A DNA stretch of 23,462 nt from NCBI GenBank assembly GCA_035528475.1, contig DATKYO010000092.1, positions 1-23,462 of the forward strand, in the 5' to 3' direction. Within the stretch, counting starts at the first letter, position 1. Each line of letters starts with the position of its first letter. The translations under genes were made by a program, and so were the position numbers. Source of the DNA: SD8 sp035528475 (GTDB lineage Archaea > Halobacteriota > Methanomicrobia > Methanomicrobiales > Methanospirillaceae). The notes under the pieces were generated by a model. That model ran no database searches. It was not told the origin of the DNA and saw only the letters and a program-made list of their open reading frames with translations. Below, piece after piece: positions 7,333 through 14,190 of the stretch.

Positions 7333-8226
7333 CTATCCTTCGACCACCCTGACCATTTCTTCCATGACCTGGTCCACCTTCTTCCAGGAAGGATTATCTT
7401 GATGCCTGATAATAAACGGCCGCCCCTCATCTCCAGCCTTTCTCATTTCAGGATCGAGAGGAATACTGCCCAGGAACGGGACTCCAAGCTCCTCGGCAAT
7501 CTTTTTGCCTCCACCTTTCCCGAAGAGATCGATCTCCTCATTGCAATGGGGGCAAAGCATCCCGCTCATATTTTCTACTATTCCAATTATCGGGATTTGG
7601 AGCTGCTCGATAAATTTTGCAGCTTTCAGAGCATCCATCGTGGCCACTTCCTGCGGCGTGGTCACAATCACCGCACCACGCACGTTTGGAGCAAGCTGAA
7701 CAATTGAGAGTGCTTCATCCCCGGTACCAGGGGGAAGATCGACTACAAGGTAATTCAGTTCTCCCCAGTTCACCTCAGCAAGGAACTGCCCAATTGCACT
7801 CATCTTCATAGGACCTCTCCAGATCACGGGAGTACTTTTGTCGGGGAGCAGGAAGGCCATGGAAACCACAGAGAGATTCCCTGTCACGTGGACGGGTTCG
7901 ATGAGAGTCCCGGTTGTCAGGAGTTTATGTTCTTCAATTCCCAGCATTTTGGGAACATTCGGCCCATGAATATCCAGGTCAAGAAGACCCACTTTAAAGC
8001 CGTGGCTTGAAAGTGCGAATGCAAGGTTGACCGACACTGTGGATTTTCCCACCCCTCCTTTCCCGGAAAGGACCAGGACGACATGGTCGACATCAATCTT
8101 CGCTTTTTCCGGCAGGCCTCGTGGCTGTGCGGAAGGACCCTTTGCACTATCGCATGTCTGGGCACTCGGACATCCTTCACATCCACTATTACATTCCTCG
8201 CTGGTTGTCTCTTCCTTATTTACCAT
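7333..8226 (-). CDS. apbC: Mrp/Nbp35-type iron-sulfur cluster carrier ATPase
   Basis: The 297-residue P-loop ATPase belongs to the Mrp/ApbC/Nbp35 group, which binds and transfers [4Fe-4S] clusters to apoproteins in the cytosol. Visible features are a deviant Walker A GKGGVGKS (55-62), VVDLPPGTGD (161-170) and the bridging CPHC pair (C225, C228) that holds the cluster at the dimer interface. An N-terminal extension carries C12, C16, C19 and C25; the last three have the CX2CX5C spacing of eukaryotic Nbp35. The ATG at 8226 follows GAGGATGA. It heads a two-gene unit with the small acidic protein at 7027-7332. The function call is strong; client proteins cannot be inferred. Confidence 0.93.
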   Translation of the reverse strand: MVNKEETTSEECNSGCEGCPSAQTCDSAKGPSAQPRGLPEKAKIDVDHVVLVLSGKGGVGKSTVSVNLAFALSSHGFKVGLLDLDIHGPNVPKMLGIEEHKLLTTGTLIEPVHVTGNLSVVSMAFLLPDKSTPVIWRGPMKMSAIGQFLAEVNWGELNYLVVDLPPGTGDEALSIVQLAPNVRGAVIVTTPQEVATMDALKAAKFIEQLQIPIIGIVENMSGMLCPHCNEEIDLFGKGGGKKIAEELGVPFLGSIPLDPEMRKAGDEGRPFIIRHQDNPSWKKVDQVMEEMVRVVEG

Positions 8227-8274
8227 TTATTCATCCTCATTATTGCACAATTGTCTCCTGATCTATGGGTAAAA

Positions 8275-8284
8275 TTAAAATAAA
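8275..8284 (-). promoter_or_regulatory. Putative TATA box of the Mrp operon
   Basis: TTTATTTTAA read leftward is about 50-58 bases before the Mrp ATG. It would give a leader of about 25 bases that contains the GAGGATGA ribosome binding sequence. Confidence 0.45.
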
Positions 8285-8324
8285 GATATACTGGTAAAGG
8301 CAAAGATATGATTTGGGACGGTTC

Positions 8325-8816
8325 CTACATCTGCTGGTCGAGAATATGATTACAGAGCGCGTCCGCTCTCTGTATGAACGGGTGCTCACGTACCACATGT
8401 ACAAATTCAACATCTTCAAAAACCCGGACGCAGGTGCTGACTTGCTTGAAAAGTCGGGAGAGATGTTCCTTCCTGATCCTGTAAATCCCGTTAATCTGCC
8501 GGACCACGAGTTCACTATCGGAAAAGACAGCCACCCTGCCTTTTGTAAAGCGGGCGGCCTCTTTTAATGCGTAAATTATTGCGTGATACTCGGCTGAATT
8601 ATTCGTGCCCCACCCCAGGTATCCGCCGTGTTCGGAGAGAATTTCTCCATTGGAGCCGACCAGAATACACGCATACGCTGAAGGGCCGGGGTTACCCCTT
8701 GATGCCCCGTCAGTATAGCATTGCAATGGCTGGTTATTCACCTGGTACACCTGGCTCAAAGACAAATATGGATCGCAATCACTATTGTGCATTTTGCTGT
8801 TCCGGCAATCCGTCAT
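8325..8816 (-). CDS. rnhA: Ribonuclease HI family protein
   Basis: The 163-residue product has the RNase HI fold signatures: YTDGASRGNPGP (34-45), NNSAEYHAI (72-80), FSDSELVVRQ (98-107) and REHPFIQRAD (143-152). The four catalytic acids are D36, E76, D100 and D152, all present, so it should cleave the RNA strand of RNA/DNA hybrids. The first 30 residues precede the conserved core and are not recognisable. An alternative start is the internal ATG at codon 9 (8792), which would fit a leaderless transcript from the TATA element at 8818-8828. Neither start has a clear ribosome binding site. The gene diverges from the PEBP gene with only 32 bases between annotated starts. Confidence 0.92.
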   Translation of the reverse strand: MTDCRNSKMHNSDCDPYLSLSQVYQVNNQPLQCYTDGASRGNPGPSAYACILVGSNGEILSEHGGYLGWGTNNSAEYHAIIYALKEAARFTKGRVAVFSDSELVVRQINGIYRIRKEHLSRLFKQVSTCVRVFEDVEFVHVVREHPFIQRADALCNHILDQQM

Positions 8817-8817
8817 G

Positions 8818-8828
8818 CTTTATAATGA
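8818..8828. promoter_or_regulatory. TATA-like element between divergent rnhA and PEBP genes
   Basis: CTTTATAATG reads as a TATA box rightward, and CATTATAAAG is comparably AT-rich leftward. Rightward it is about 25 bases before the PEBP ATG (8849). Leftward it is about 30 bases before the second possible rnhA ATG (8792). Both distances suit leaderless transcripts. If both directions use it, the promoter is shared. Confidence 0.4.
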
Positions 8829-8848
8829 GGAGCGAATAGCACTGGTAT

Positions 8849-9301
8849 ATGGAAAAGCTTACTGTGAAACTTGATTTTCTCGAATTTCCTCCCACCCATA
8901 CCTGTGACGGGGCGGACTCATCTCCAGGGATAAGGATCACGGGGCTTTCTGCCTCTTCACTGGCGGTGATGGTGGTAAATCCATTCGTTCCTTCCTGCTG
9001 TTCCTTTGCACCCTGGATAATATGGAACATTGAACCCATGGAGGAAATCCCTCCCGGCATCCCGAAGATGCGGATAGTAGAATCTCCCATCTCTGCCGTG
9101 CAGGGGAGGAATGACCTGGGAAAAATCGGGTATTCCGGACCATGCCCCCCTCCCGGAGCCACTCACAGGTACAGCTTCAAGATCTACGGGCTGGATTCCA
9201 TGCTTGATCTCAAGCCCGGATCATCCAAGGCCGATCTGGTCGGGGCCATGAGGGGTCATGTACTGCAGTTCGGGGATACCGTGGCTATGTACACCCGGTA
9301 G
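8849..9301 (+). CDS. PEBP / YbhB-YbcL family protein
   Basis: The 150-residue protein has the compact bacterial/archaeal PEBP (Raf-kinase-inhibitor-like) layout: THTCDGADSSPGI (16-28), IIWNIE (57-62), GYSGPCPPPGATHRY (94-108), KIYGLDSML and the C-terminal GHVLQFGDTVAMYTR. Two ligand-pocket motifs are altered: the usual DPDAP is NPFVP (44-48) and the usual HW before the WNI strand is PW (55-56). The family binds anionic ligands in a small pocket; its role in archaea is not established. There is no signal peptide, so it is cytosolic. The ATG lies about 25 bases after a TATA element, suggesting a leaderless transcript, although GAGGAG occurs farther upstream. Confidence 0.9.
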   Translation: MEKLTVKLDFLEFPPTHTCDGADSSPGIRITGLSASSLAVMVVNPFVPSCCSFAPWIIWNIEPMEEIPPGIPKMRIVESPISAVQGRNDLGKIGYSGPCPPPGATHRYSFKIYGLDSMLDLKPGSSKADLVGAMRGHVLQFGDTVAMYTR

Positions 9302-9334
9302 AGGGTATAAACGACCAGTTCACCTGTTTTTGAC

Positions 9335-9356
9335 CCCCGGAAATCCGGGGTTTCCT
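9335..9356 (+). terminator. Hairpin terminator after the PEBP gene
   Basis: CCCCGG-AAAT-CCGGGG (9335-9350) forms a strong stem, extendable by one A-T pair, and is followed by TTTCCTCTT. It lies 33 bases after the PEBP stop. Confidence 0.65.
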
Positions 9357-9366
9357 CTTGATTACA

Positions 9367-9375
9367 TTGATATAC
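9367..9375 (+). promoter_or_regulatory. Putative TATA box of the membrane-anchored protein gene
   Basis: TTGATATAC is centred about 28 bases before the ATG at 9399. No ribosome binding site precedes that ATG, consistent with a leaderless transcript. Confidence 0.4.
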
Positions 9376-9398
9376 ACGGCAGATTCAAACATTGATGC

Positions 9399-10148
9399 AT
9401 GGAAAAGCGGGACCTGGTCATTATGGTAGTTGCTCTGGCAATAGTTCTGGCCCTGGCCGTCTTTATCAAACCCATTCTGACCGGAAAAGAACCCGACCTC
9501 GGATTGCCGTTTCAGGAGACTTCTGCCTCGGATTCCGGGGGAGAAGGAACATCCCCTACAACAGGTCCCGTTTTTATGACCCTCACCCCTACTGTCCCCA
9601 CGCCCACACCCGTGCCCACGTGGGCCGGGCAATCCCGTGAACTTGGTTTTGTTGCCCCGGTCACAACAGGAACGACAATGCCTGTCCCAACCCATATGAT
9701 TCCCCCGGAAATTACCCCTGCCCAGGAAAATCTACTCACCTATGCGACAATTGAGGGAAAAGCCGGAGGAATAACAGAAATCATTCATATGCCTTTCCCG
9801 TACTGGGAACTTTCGTATACCGTAAATCCCTGGGAGACCAGGTACGTGGGAGAAACATCTTCGAAAGAAGCAGGAGTGGCGGATTCTTTCGCGGTTGCAG
9901 TGTTTCCCTCCTTCTCAATCGATATCATGGATGCTGATGATAATACCTTAAAAAAGACCATCGAGCCCAGGGGAGGTCTTGATCCTGAACTCTGGGACAA
10001 GGGAGAGGGGTATGATCCCAGACCCTGGGTGGAAAAGTTCTATGAAGGCAGCGAATCACAGAACTACTCCTTTGTCATCCATACACATATGATCCAATCG
10101 TATTATATTGAGATCCTGGTTCCCGAACGATACCTGGGAAAATACTGA
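9399..10148 (+). CDS. Membrane-anchored protein with Pro/Thr-rich stalk, unknown function
   Basis: The 249-residue product begins with a short charged N-terminus and one hydrophobic helix (about residues 6-24). A low-complexity stalk follows, rich in Pro, Thr and Ser, including a TPTVPTPTPVPTW stretch (63-75). Such stalks are typical of archaeal cell-surface proteins. The outer domain (about 110-249) contains HMPFPYWELSYTVNPWE and SFSIDIMDADD segments and looks beta-rich; I do not recognise it. It probably faces the cell exterior, tethered by its N-terminal helix. There is no lipobox. The gene is bounded by a hairpin upstream and a T tract downstream, so it is likely transcribed alone. Confidence 0.8.
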   Translation: MEKRDLVIMVVALAIVLALAVFIKPILTGKEPDLGLPFQETSASDSGGEGTSPTTGPVFMTLTPTVPTPTPVPTWAGQSRELGFVAPVTTGTTMPVPTHMIPPEITPAQENLLTYATIEGKAGGITEIIHMPFPYWELSYTVNPWETRYVGETSSKEAGVADSFAVAVFPSFSIDIMDADDNTLKKTIEPRGGLDPELWDKGEGYDPRPWVEKFYEGSESQNYSFVIHTHMIQSYYIEILVPERYLGKY

Positions 10149-10243
10149 CCTCCGGTTATCTCAATCACATTCAGGCCAATACGACGCCACGTCTCAGGAG
10201 TGGCAGGCAAAAACGGGTAACGTCTGAAAAATGGCGATTATAA

Positions 10244-10250
10244 TTTTTTT
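10244..10250 (+). terminator. Oligo-T tract between convergent genes
   Basis: A run of seven T at 10244-10250 lies about 95 bases after the membrane-protein stop and abuts the stop of the leftward aIF5A gene. It would end rightward transcription. The sequence from 10149 to 10243 shows nothing else recognisable. Confidence 0.5.
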
Positions 10251-10637
10251 CTAATGGTGGATATCAAGCTTTTTTTTGCCCATCGATTCGATGTATGGCA
10301 ACTCACTGCCGATCTCCAATTCTGCCGCCATTTCAGCAGTGACTTCCATCTCAAAATTTGTGAAATCTTTCATATCCATGAGAGTAACAGTGGTCCCACT
10401 GATAGTGATTATCTGTCCACTCTTACGCAAAACAACAGGTACATATGCCCGGGCGGAAACCGGCTGCACAATAGACCTTTTCACATTATCAAAAAGACCC
10501 ACCAGATCGATCCTGGACTTTGCAGCACCGTGTTTTCCCGGCTTTGATGTCGAAATCCCCAGTATTTTACAGGGCTCATCATCTAAAACCATATAGCGGC
10601 CCTCTTTTAATTTTCCTATCTCGGTTTGTTCCTTCAT
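10251..10637 (-). CDS. eif5a: Translation factor aIF5A
   Basis: The 128-residue protein is a standard-length archaeal IF5A, which stimulates peptide-bond formation at stalling sequences such as polyproline. The modification loop STSKPGKHGAAKSR (29-42) contains K35, the lysine converted to hypusine or deoxyhypusine. The C-terminal OB domain follows (from about residue 72). Its ATG at 10637 has only a weak GAGTGTGA upstream. It diverges from the IMPase-family gene across a 122-base region with three tandem 16-bp repeats; one of these (TTAAATTATT read leftward, near 10665-10676) could be its TATA box. No partner gene lies downstream. Confidence 0.95.
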   Translation of the reverse strand: MKEQTEIGKLKEGRYMVLDDEPCKILGISTSKPGKHGAAKSRIDLVGLFDNVKRSIVQPVSARAYVPVVLRKSGQIITISGTTVTLMDMKDFTNFEMEVTAEMAAELEIGSELPYIESMGKKKLDIHH

Positions 10638-10662
10638 GGATTCACACTCTTATCAATAAACA

Positions 10663-10710
10663 CAGTAATAATTTAACGTAGTAATGATTTAACGCAGTAA
10701 TAATTTATCT
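10663..10710. repeat. Three tandem 16-bp repeats in a divergent promoter
   Basis: Units at 10663-10678, 10679-10694 and 10695-10710 share the pattern YAGTAATRATTTAACG; the third ends in ATCT. They lie between the starts of aIF5A and the IMPase-family gene, next to the TATA candidates of both. They could be operator sites for a regulator or duplicated TATA-like sequence. Confidence 0.75.
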
Positions 10711-10715
10711 TTATA
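10710..10715 (+). promoter_or_regulatory. Putative TATA box of the IMPase-nadK operon
   Basis: TTTATA lies 45 bases before the ATG at 10760, predicting a leader of roughly 20-25 bases with GTAGGA as a weak ribosome binding site. It directly abuts the third 16-bp repeat. Confidence 0.45.
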
Positions 10716-10759
10716 CTCTAATAAATAAAACGCACAAAGCCGCTGTAGGAAATATAATA

Positions 10760-11536
10760 ATGGAATTCTTGGATGCCTGTAATGAAATGGCCTGCATGGT
10801 CACAGATGCCGTTGTCGACCTTGTAGGCACACCGGAAGGAGGGGAGATGATTGGTATGGGAGCCGACGGGACTCCCACCAAGCTCATTGACAGGCGTGCA
10901 GAGGACTGTATACTCGAATTTCTCTCTTCATGCCCACTCTGCCGGACCCTTATCAGTGAAGAGGCCGGGAAAGTGACATTGCCCGGAGAGCGTGGAACAA
11001 TATTCCTGGATCCCATCGACGGCACATTCAATGCAGTGGTGGGAATACCATTTTATGCACTCTCGGTTGCATATGCGGAAAATGGAATCGTACAAAAAGC
11101 TTTTGTACGAAACCTGGCGAACGGGGAGACCTTCACGGCAGTAAGAGGAGAAGGAGCATTTCTTGACGGGAAGAGTATCTCTGTTTCCCCTACCATCAAT
11201 CTGAACCAGAGCGCATTGAGCGTATATGGAAGAAAATTTGATGCCAGACGGGTAATGCACCTCGGGCAGAAGATACGCCGCTGGAGGCTTCTTGGTGCAT
11301 CAGCGCTTGAATTATGTTATATCGGGTGCGGCAGGATAGATGGGTTTATCGATCTGAGAGGCACATTGAGGGTCACTGATGCTGCGGCAGGGATGCTTGT
11401 CTGTACCGAGGCAGGAGGCATTGTAAGCGACCTTGACGGGAATGCCATCCATTTTCCGGATGAGGTCACAATCGGGAGATGCATGGTGGCCACGAACGGA
11501 GTTCTACACCGGAAAGTGATTGAATATTTGAGGTGA
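10760..11536 (+). CDS. IMPase/FBPase-family phosphatase (possible NADP phosphatase)
   Basis: The 258-residue product is an archaeal inositol-monophosphatase superfamily enzyme, a Mg-dependent sugar or nucleotide phosphatase. The metal-binding motifs are present: ISEEA (65-69, E67/E68), LDPIDGTFN (83-91, D84/D87) and VTDAAAG (205-211, D207, replacing the usual WDxAAG). Archaeal members hydrolyse inositol monophosphate and fructose 1,6-bisphosphate. In Methanocaldococcus jannaschii a member is fused to NAD kinase and acts as NADP phosphatase. Here NAD kinase is the next gene, with six bases between, and this gene's TGA stop is part of its ribosome binding site. NADP phosphatase activity is therefore plausible but inferred from context. 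Confidence 0.9.
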   Translation: MEFLDACNEMACMVTDAVVDLVGTPEGGEMIGMGADGTPTKLIDRRAEDCILEFLSSCPLCRTLISEEAGKVTLPGERGTIFLDPIDGTFNAVVGIPFYALSVAYAENGIVQKAFVRNLANGETFTAVRGEGAFLDGKSISVSPTINLNQSALSVYGRKFDARRVMHLGQKIRRWRLLGASALELCYIGCGRIDGFIDLRGTLRVTDAAAGMLVCTEAGGIVSDLDGNAIHFPDEVTIGRCMVATNGVLHRKVIEYLR

Positions 11537-11542
11537 AATGGA

Positions 11543-12355
11543 ATGGATTTCCTTCTAGTATCCAGGATCGATGATGCCAGGGCACTGGCATATACCAGTT
11601 CACTCGGAGGATCACTTATTGAGTCCGGGCATACCGTTTCCCTTGAATCTGCAACCGCGGGCGCGATGAACCTGGAAGGAGTTCCGATACCGGAAGCCCG
11701 GCCTGATGCCATCGTAATCGTTGGAGGAGACGGGACCATACTTCTCTCGGTTCAGAAGATGGAGCGGCAGATACCGATAATCGGAGTGAATTGGGGAGAA
11801 GTGGGATTCCTTGCCGATCTTGAGCCTGATAAGGCTTTGAAATTTCTAAAGAGCTTAAAACCCGGTTTTTCCATCGAGAAAAGGATGAGGATCTCACTCT
11901 CATCAGGAGGGGAACTTCTGGGCCAGGCCCTAAACGAAGCCCTTATCGTAACCACGCGTCCGGCAAAGATGCTCCGGTTTGTAATCGTGGTGGACGGGGT
12001 ACCGGCCGAGAGGTTCAGGTCCGACGGTCTGCTGTTAAGCACCCCCACAGGCTCAACGGCGTATGCAATGAGTGCGGGCGGGCCGATTGTGGACCCAAGG
12101 ATTGAAGGGGTACTCCTGGTACCGCTTGCACCCTATATGCTCTCGTCACGCCCTCACCTGATCCACAGCGACAGATCTCTTGAGGTGAGACTGGAGAGTA
12201 GAAAACCCGCCACCCTGGTGATTGACGGGCAGGCAAGTTCTGACATCGGGTGTGAAGCATCAATTCTGGTAAAGAAATCGGATGAGCCTGTTCTTTTTGT
12301 TGATGCACGGAGGAACTTCTTCGAAAAGGTCAACGATAAGCTCAGGCGGCTCTGA
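11543..12355 (+). CDS. nadK: NAD kinase
   Basis: The 270-residue product phosphorylates NAD(H) to NADP(H) in the cytosol. Family motifs are all visible: GGDGTILLSV (61-70), NWGEVGFLADL (83-93), the NE pair (N131, E132) and DGLLLSTPTGSTAYAMSAGG (161-180). The length is normal for the family. Two ATGs occur close together (11538 and 11543). GAGGTGA at 11530-11536 gives proper spacing only for 11543. The upstream phosphatase gene ends inside that same ribosome binding sequence, so translation is coupled. The TGA stop is followed by a T-rich stretch (TCTTCTTTTTGC) that may end the operon. Confidence 0.96.
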   Translation: MDFLLVSRIDDARALAYTSSLGGSLIESGHTVSLESATAGAMNLEGVPIPEARPDAIVIVGGDGTILLSVQKMERQIPIIGVNWGEVGFLADLEPDKALKFLKSLKPGFSIEKRMRISLSSGGELLGQALNEALIVTTRPAKMLRFVIVVDGVPAERFRSDGLLLSTPTGSTAYAMSAGGPIVDPRIEGVLLVPLAPYMLSSRPHLIHSDRSLEVRLESRKPATLVIDGQASSDIGCEASILVKKSDEPVLFVDARRNFFEKVNDKLRRL

Positions 12356-12377
12356 TCTTCTTTTTGCTACTATGAGC

Positions 12378-12386
12378 ATATTTATC
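12378..12386 (+). promoter_or_regulatory. Putative TATA box of the DUF169 gene
   Basis: ATATTTATC lies about 50 bases before the chosen ATG at 12432. The resulting leader of about 25 bases would hold AAAAGGAGTG. This supports 12432 over the much earlier in-frame start at 12282, which would lie inside nadK. Confidence 0.5.
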
Positions 12387-12431
12387 TTATCTAACAGAGA
12401 GCATACCATTTACGAAAAGGAGTGTATTGAT

Positions 12432-13148
12432 ATGGTTGATACCCTTATGACCAAAATTGATTTTGCAGCGGCATCCGAAATATTGAAATCAAAATTAGGA
12501 TTGATTGGTTCTCCTGTAGCCATCAAACTTGCTACCGGAAAGGATGATATCCCGGAAGGGATGGAGAATATAAAAGGCACTTTCAGGCATTGCAAGATGG
12601 TGAGCATGGCCCGAAACGAAGGCAGGGTATTTTATGCCACGGTGGAAAACCACGAATGTATGGGCGGGGCATGGGCCCTGGGTCTCCGGGAACTCACAGA
12701 ATCCTTAAAAACGGGTCATTTCTATTTCCGCCTGGGAAAATTCGAGAGCACGGCTGCATGTAAAAGGACAATTGACAGAATACCCCATGTCGAATCAGGG
12801 GCAACATATGCGACGATGTATGCTCCGCTCGAAAAGACAAATTTTTCCCCTCATGTTATCCTCATCATCGGTAATCCCAGAATGATGCTGAAACTCGCCC
12901 AGTCGACTCTTTTCAACCTGGGAGGAAGGATACATTCCGAATTCTCGGGCATCCAGTCGGTGTGCTCGGACTCCACCGCCCAGGTGTACCTTACCGGCAA
13001 GGCAAATTATTCGCTGGGCTGTGACGGTTCCCGGAAATTTTCCGGAATCAAAGACGATGAGATGGTGATGGGCTTCCCTGTTGAACTTCTGCCTGATATG
13101 CAAAAGGCAGTCCAGATAGTGACTGCCGCTCCAGGCTCCAAAAAATAA
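12432..13148 (+). CDS. DUF169 family protein
   Basis: The 238-residue protein resembles the DUF169 (COG2043) family, found widely in methanogens and other anaerobes; its function is not known to me. Recognisable segments are GSPVAIKLA near the N-terminus, FRHCKMVSMAR (51-61), ENHECMGGAWALGL (72-85), GKFESTAACKR (102-112) and the C-terminal GFPVELLPDM (214-223). Five cysteines (C54, C76, C110, C178, C197) sit in conserved-looking contexts and could bind a metal or cluster, which is inference. I chose the ATG at 12432 because AAAAGGAGTG precedes it and the frame upstream would overlap nadK by about 70 bases. It has its own promoter. Confidence 0.85.
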   Translation: MVDTLMTKIDFAAASEILKSKLGLIGSPVAIKLATGKDDIPEGMENIKGTFRHCKMVSMARNEGRVFYATVENHECMGGAWALGLRELTESLKTGHFYFRLGKFESTAACKRTIDRIPHVESGATYATMYAPLEKTNFSPHVILIIGNPRMMLKLAQSTLFNLGGRIHSEFSGIQSVCSDSTAQVYLTGKANYSLGCDGSRKFSGIKDDEMVMGFPVELLPDMQKAVQIVTAAPGSKK

Positions 13149-13392
13149 TTCTTTTCGGAATTTTTGATTGTCATCGGACACAGGGACAAGAAAATTTCCC
13201 AATCGCAGAACAAAATGTGTAAATCTCCGATTTCCGGGCACCATACACCTTGATATTGACAGGCATTCTGACATTTATTATGGCGAAACGGGAAGTGATT
13301 ATCGCGAGAGCTGAAACGTAAGGGATCAAAGATAGAATGGTATCGAATCAAAGAAAAGAAGACCCGACGAATTTCTTATGTATTCAAACGCG
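13149..13392. other. Intergenic region between convergent DUF169 and PP2C genes
   Basis: The first 30 bases after the DUF169 stop are T-rich (TTCTTTTCGGAATTTTTG) and probably end rightward transcription. I see no RNA gene or plausible reading frame in the remainder. Confidence 0.5.
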
Positions 13393-14190
13393 TCAGGGCA
13401 TACCAGGGGGCAATCCACGACTTTTTTCGGCCATGACCACAGTAATATTATCCCTGCTCCTTTTCCTGGCTGACTCAACCAGCCGCTGGCAGGCATCCCC
13501 AACAGGCTCCCTGCTGGCAATGGAAAAAATCTCTTCCATGGATAGCCCGTCAACAAGTCCGTCAGAGCAGAGGAGGAGCCTGGAACCATTTAATTGAACA
13601 GTGTAGACATCAGGCCGTTCTTCCCGCCTCCCGATAATGCGGGTGACGATATTCTTCATCGGATGACGATCAGCAGAATCCTGTGTAATCAACCCGGAAT
13701 CGACAAGCTCCTGGACTTTTGAGTGATCCCTGGTGATCTTTTCTATGCCCTCCCCGATCAAATATGCACGGCTGTCCCCGATATTCCCCAGAATACATGC
13801 CCCTTCGGGATCGACTATTGCAGCGATAAGAGTGGTGCCCATACCCGACCATTCAGGAACGTCTTCACTCCGACGGATCACTTCACTGTTCGCATAGAGA
13901 AATGCATTTTCCATCAGGGATTGCAGATCCCCGGAACCGGCACCATGCAATTCTACAATTCCCGCAGAAATTCTTTGAGATAATGCCTCCAGAGCAAGCT
14001 GACTTGCCATTTCCCCGGCCGGATGACCCCCAAGCCCGTCTGCCACCGCCAGGATTGTGAAGATACCGCCTGGTCCTGCAGCACGCCATACGCCACAGGC
14101 GTCTTCATTTCCATCCCTTATACCCCTGTCCGTACGGGAGCATGCGCGGATATCACTGTTCATATTGCCTGTAAAGTGTATCTGATCCAT
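13393..14190 (-). CDS. PP2C-family serine/threonine protein phosphatase
   Basis: The 265-residue product carries the PP2C (PPM) motifs in order: RDGNEDA (25-31), VADGLGGH (49-56, D51/G52), SGMGTTL (115-121), GDSRAYL (138-144), LCSDGL (207-212, D210) and RDNITVV (246-252, D247). All metal-binding acids are present, so it should be an active Mn/Mg-dependent phosphatase. It resembles stand-alone PrpC/Stp-type enzymes with no regulatory domain. The ATG at 14190 makes a 38-base overlap with the upstream tRNA methyltransferase gene; codon 10 (ATG at 14163) would shorten this to 11 bases. Neither has a strong ribosome binding site. It is co-transcribed with the methyltransferase gene and ends convergent to DUF169. 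Confidence 0.93.
   Translation of the reverse strand: MDQIHFTGNMNSDIRACSRTDRGIRDGNEDACGVWRAAGPGGIFTILAVADGLGGHPAGEMASQLALEALSQRISAGIVELHGAGSGDLQSLMENAFLYANSEVIRRSEDVPEWSGMGTTLIAAIVDPEGACILGNIGDSRAYLIGEGIEKITRDHSKVQELVDSGLITQDSADRHPMKNIVTRIIGRREERPDVYTVQLNGSRLLLCSDGLVDGLSMEEIFSIASREPVGDACQRLVESARKRSRDNITVVMAEKSRGLPPGMP

Noticed and set aside
12282..12431. An earlier in-frame start for the DUF169 gene
   Set aside because: It would overlap nadK by about 70 bases, lies before the likely promoter and adds sequence unlike the family. AAAAGGAGTG and the TATA position favour 12432.
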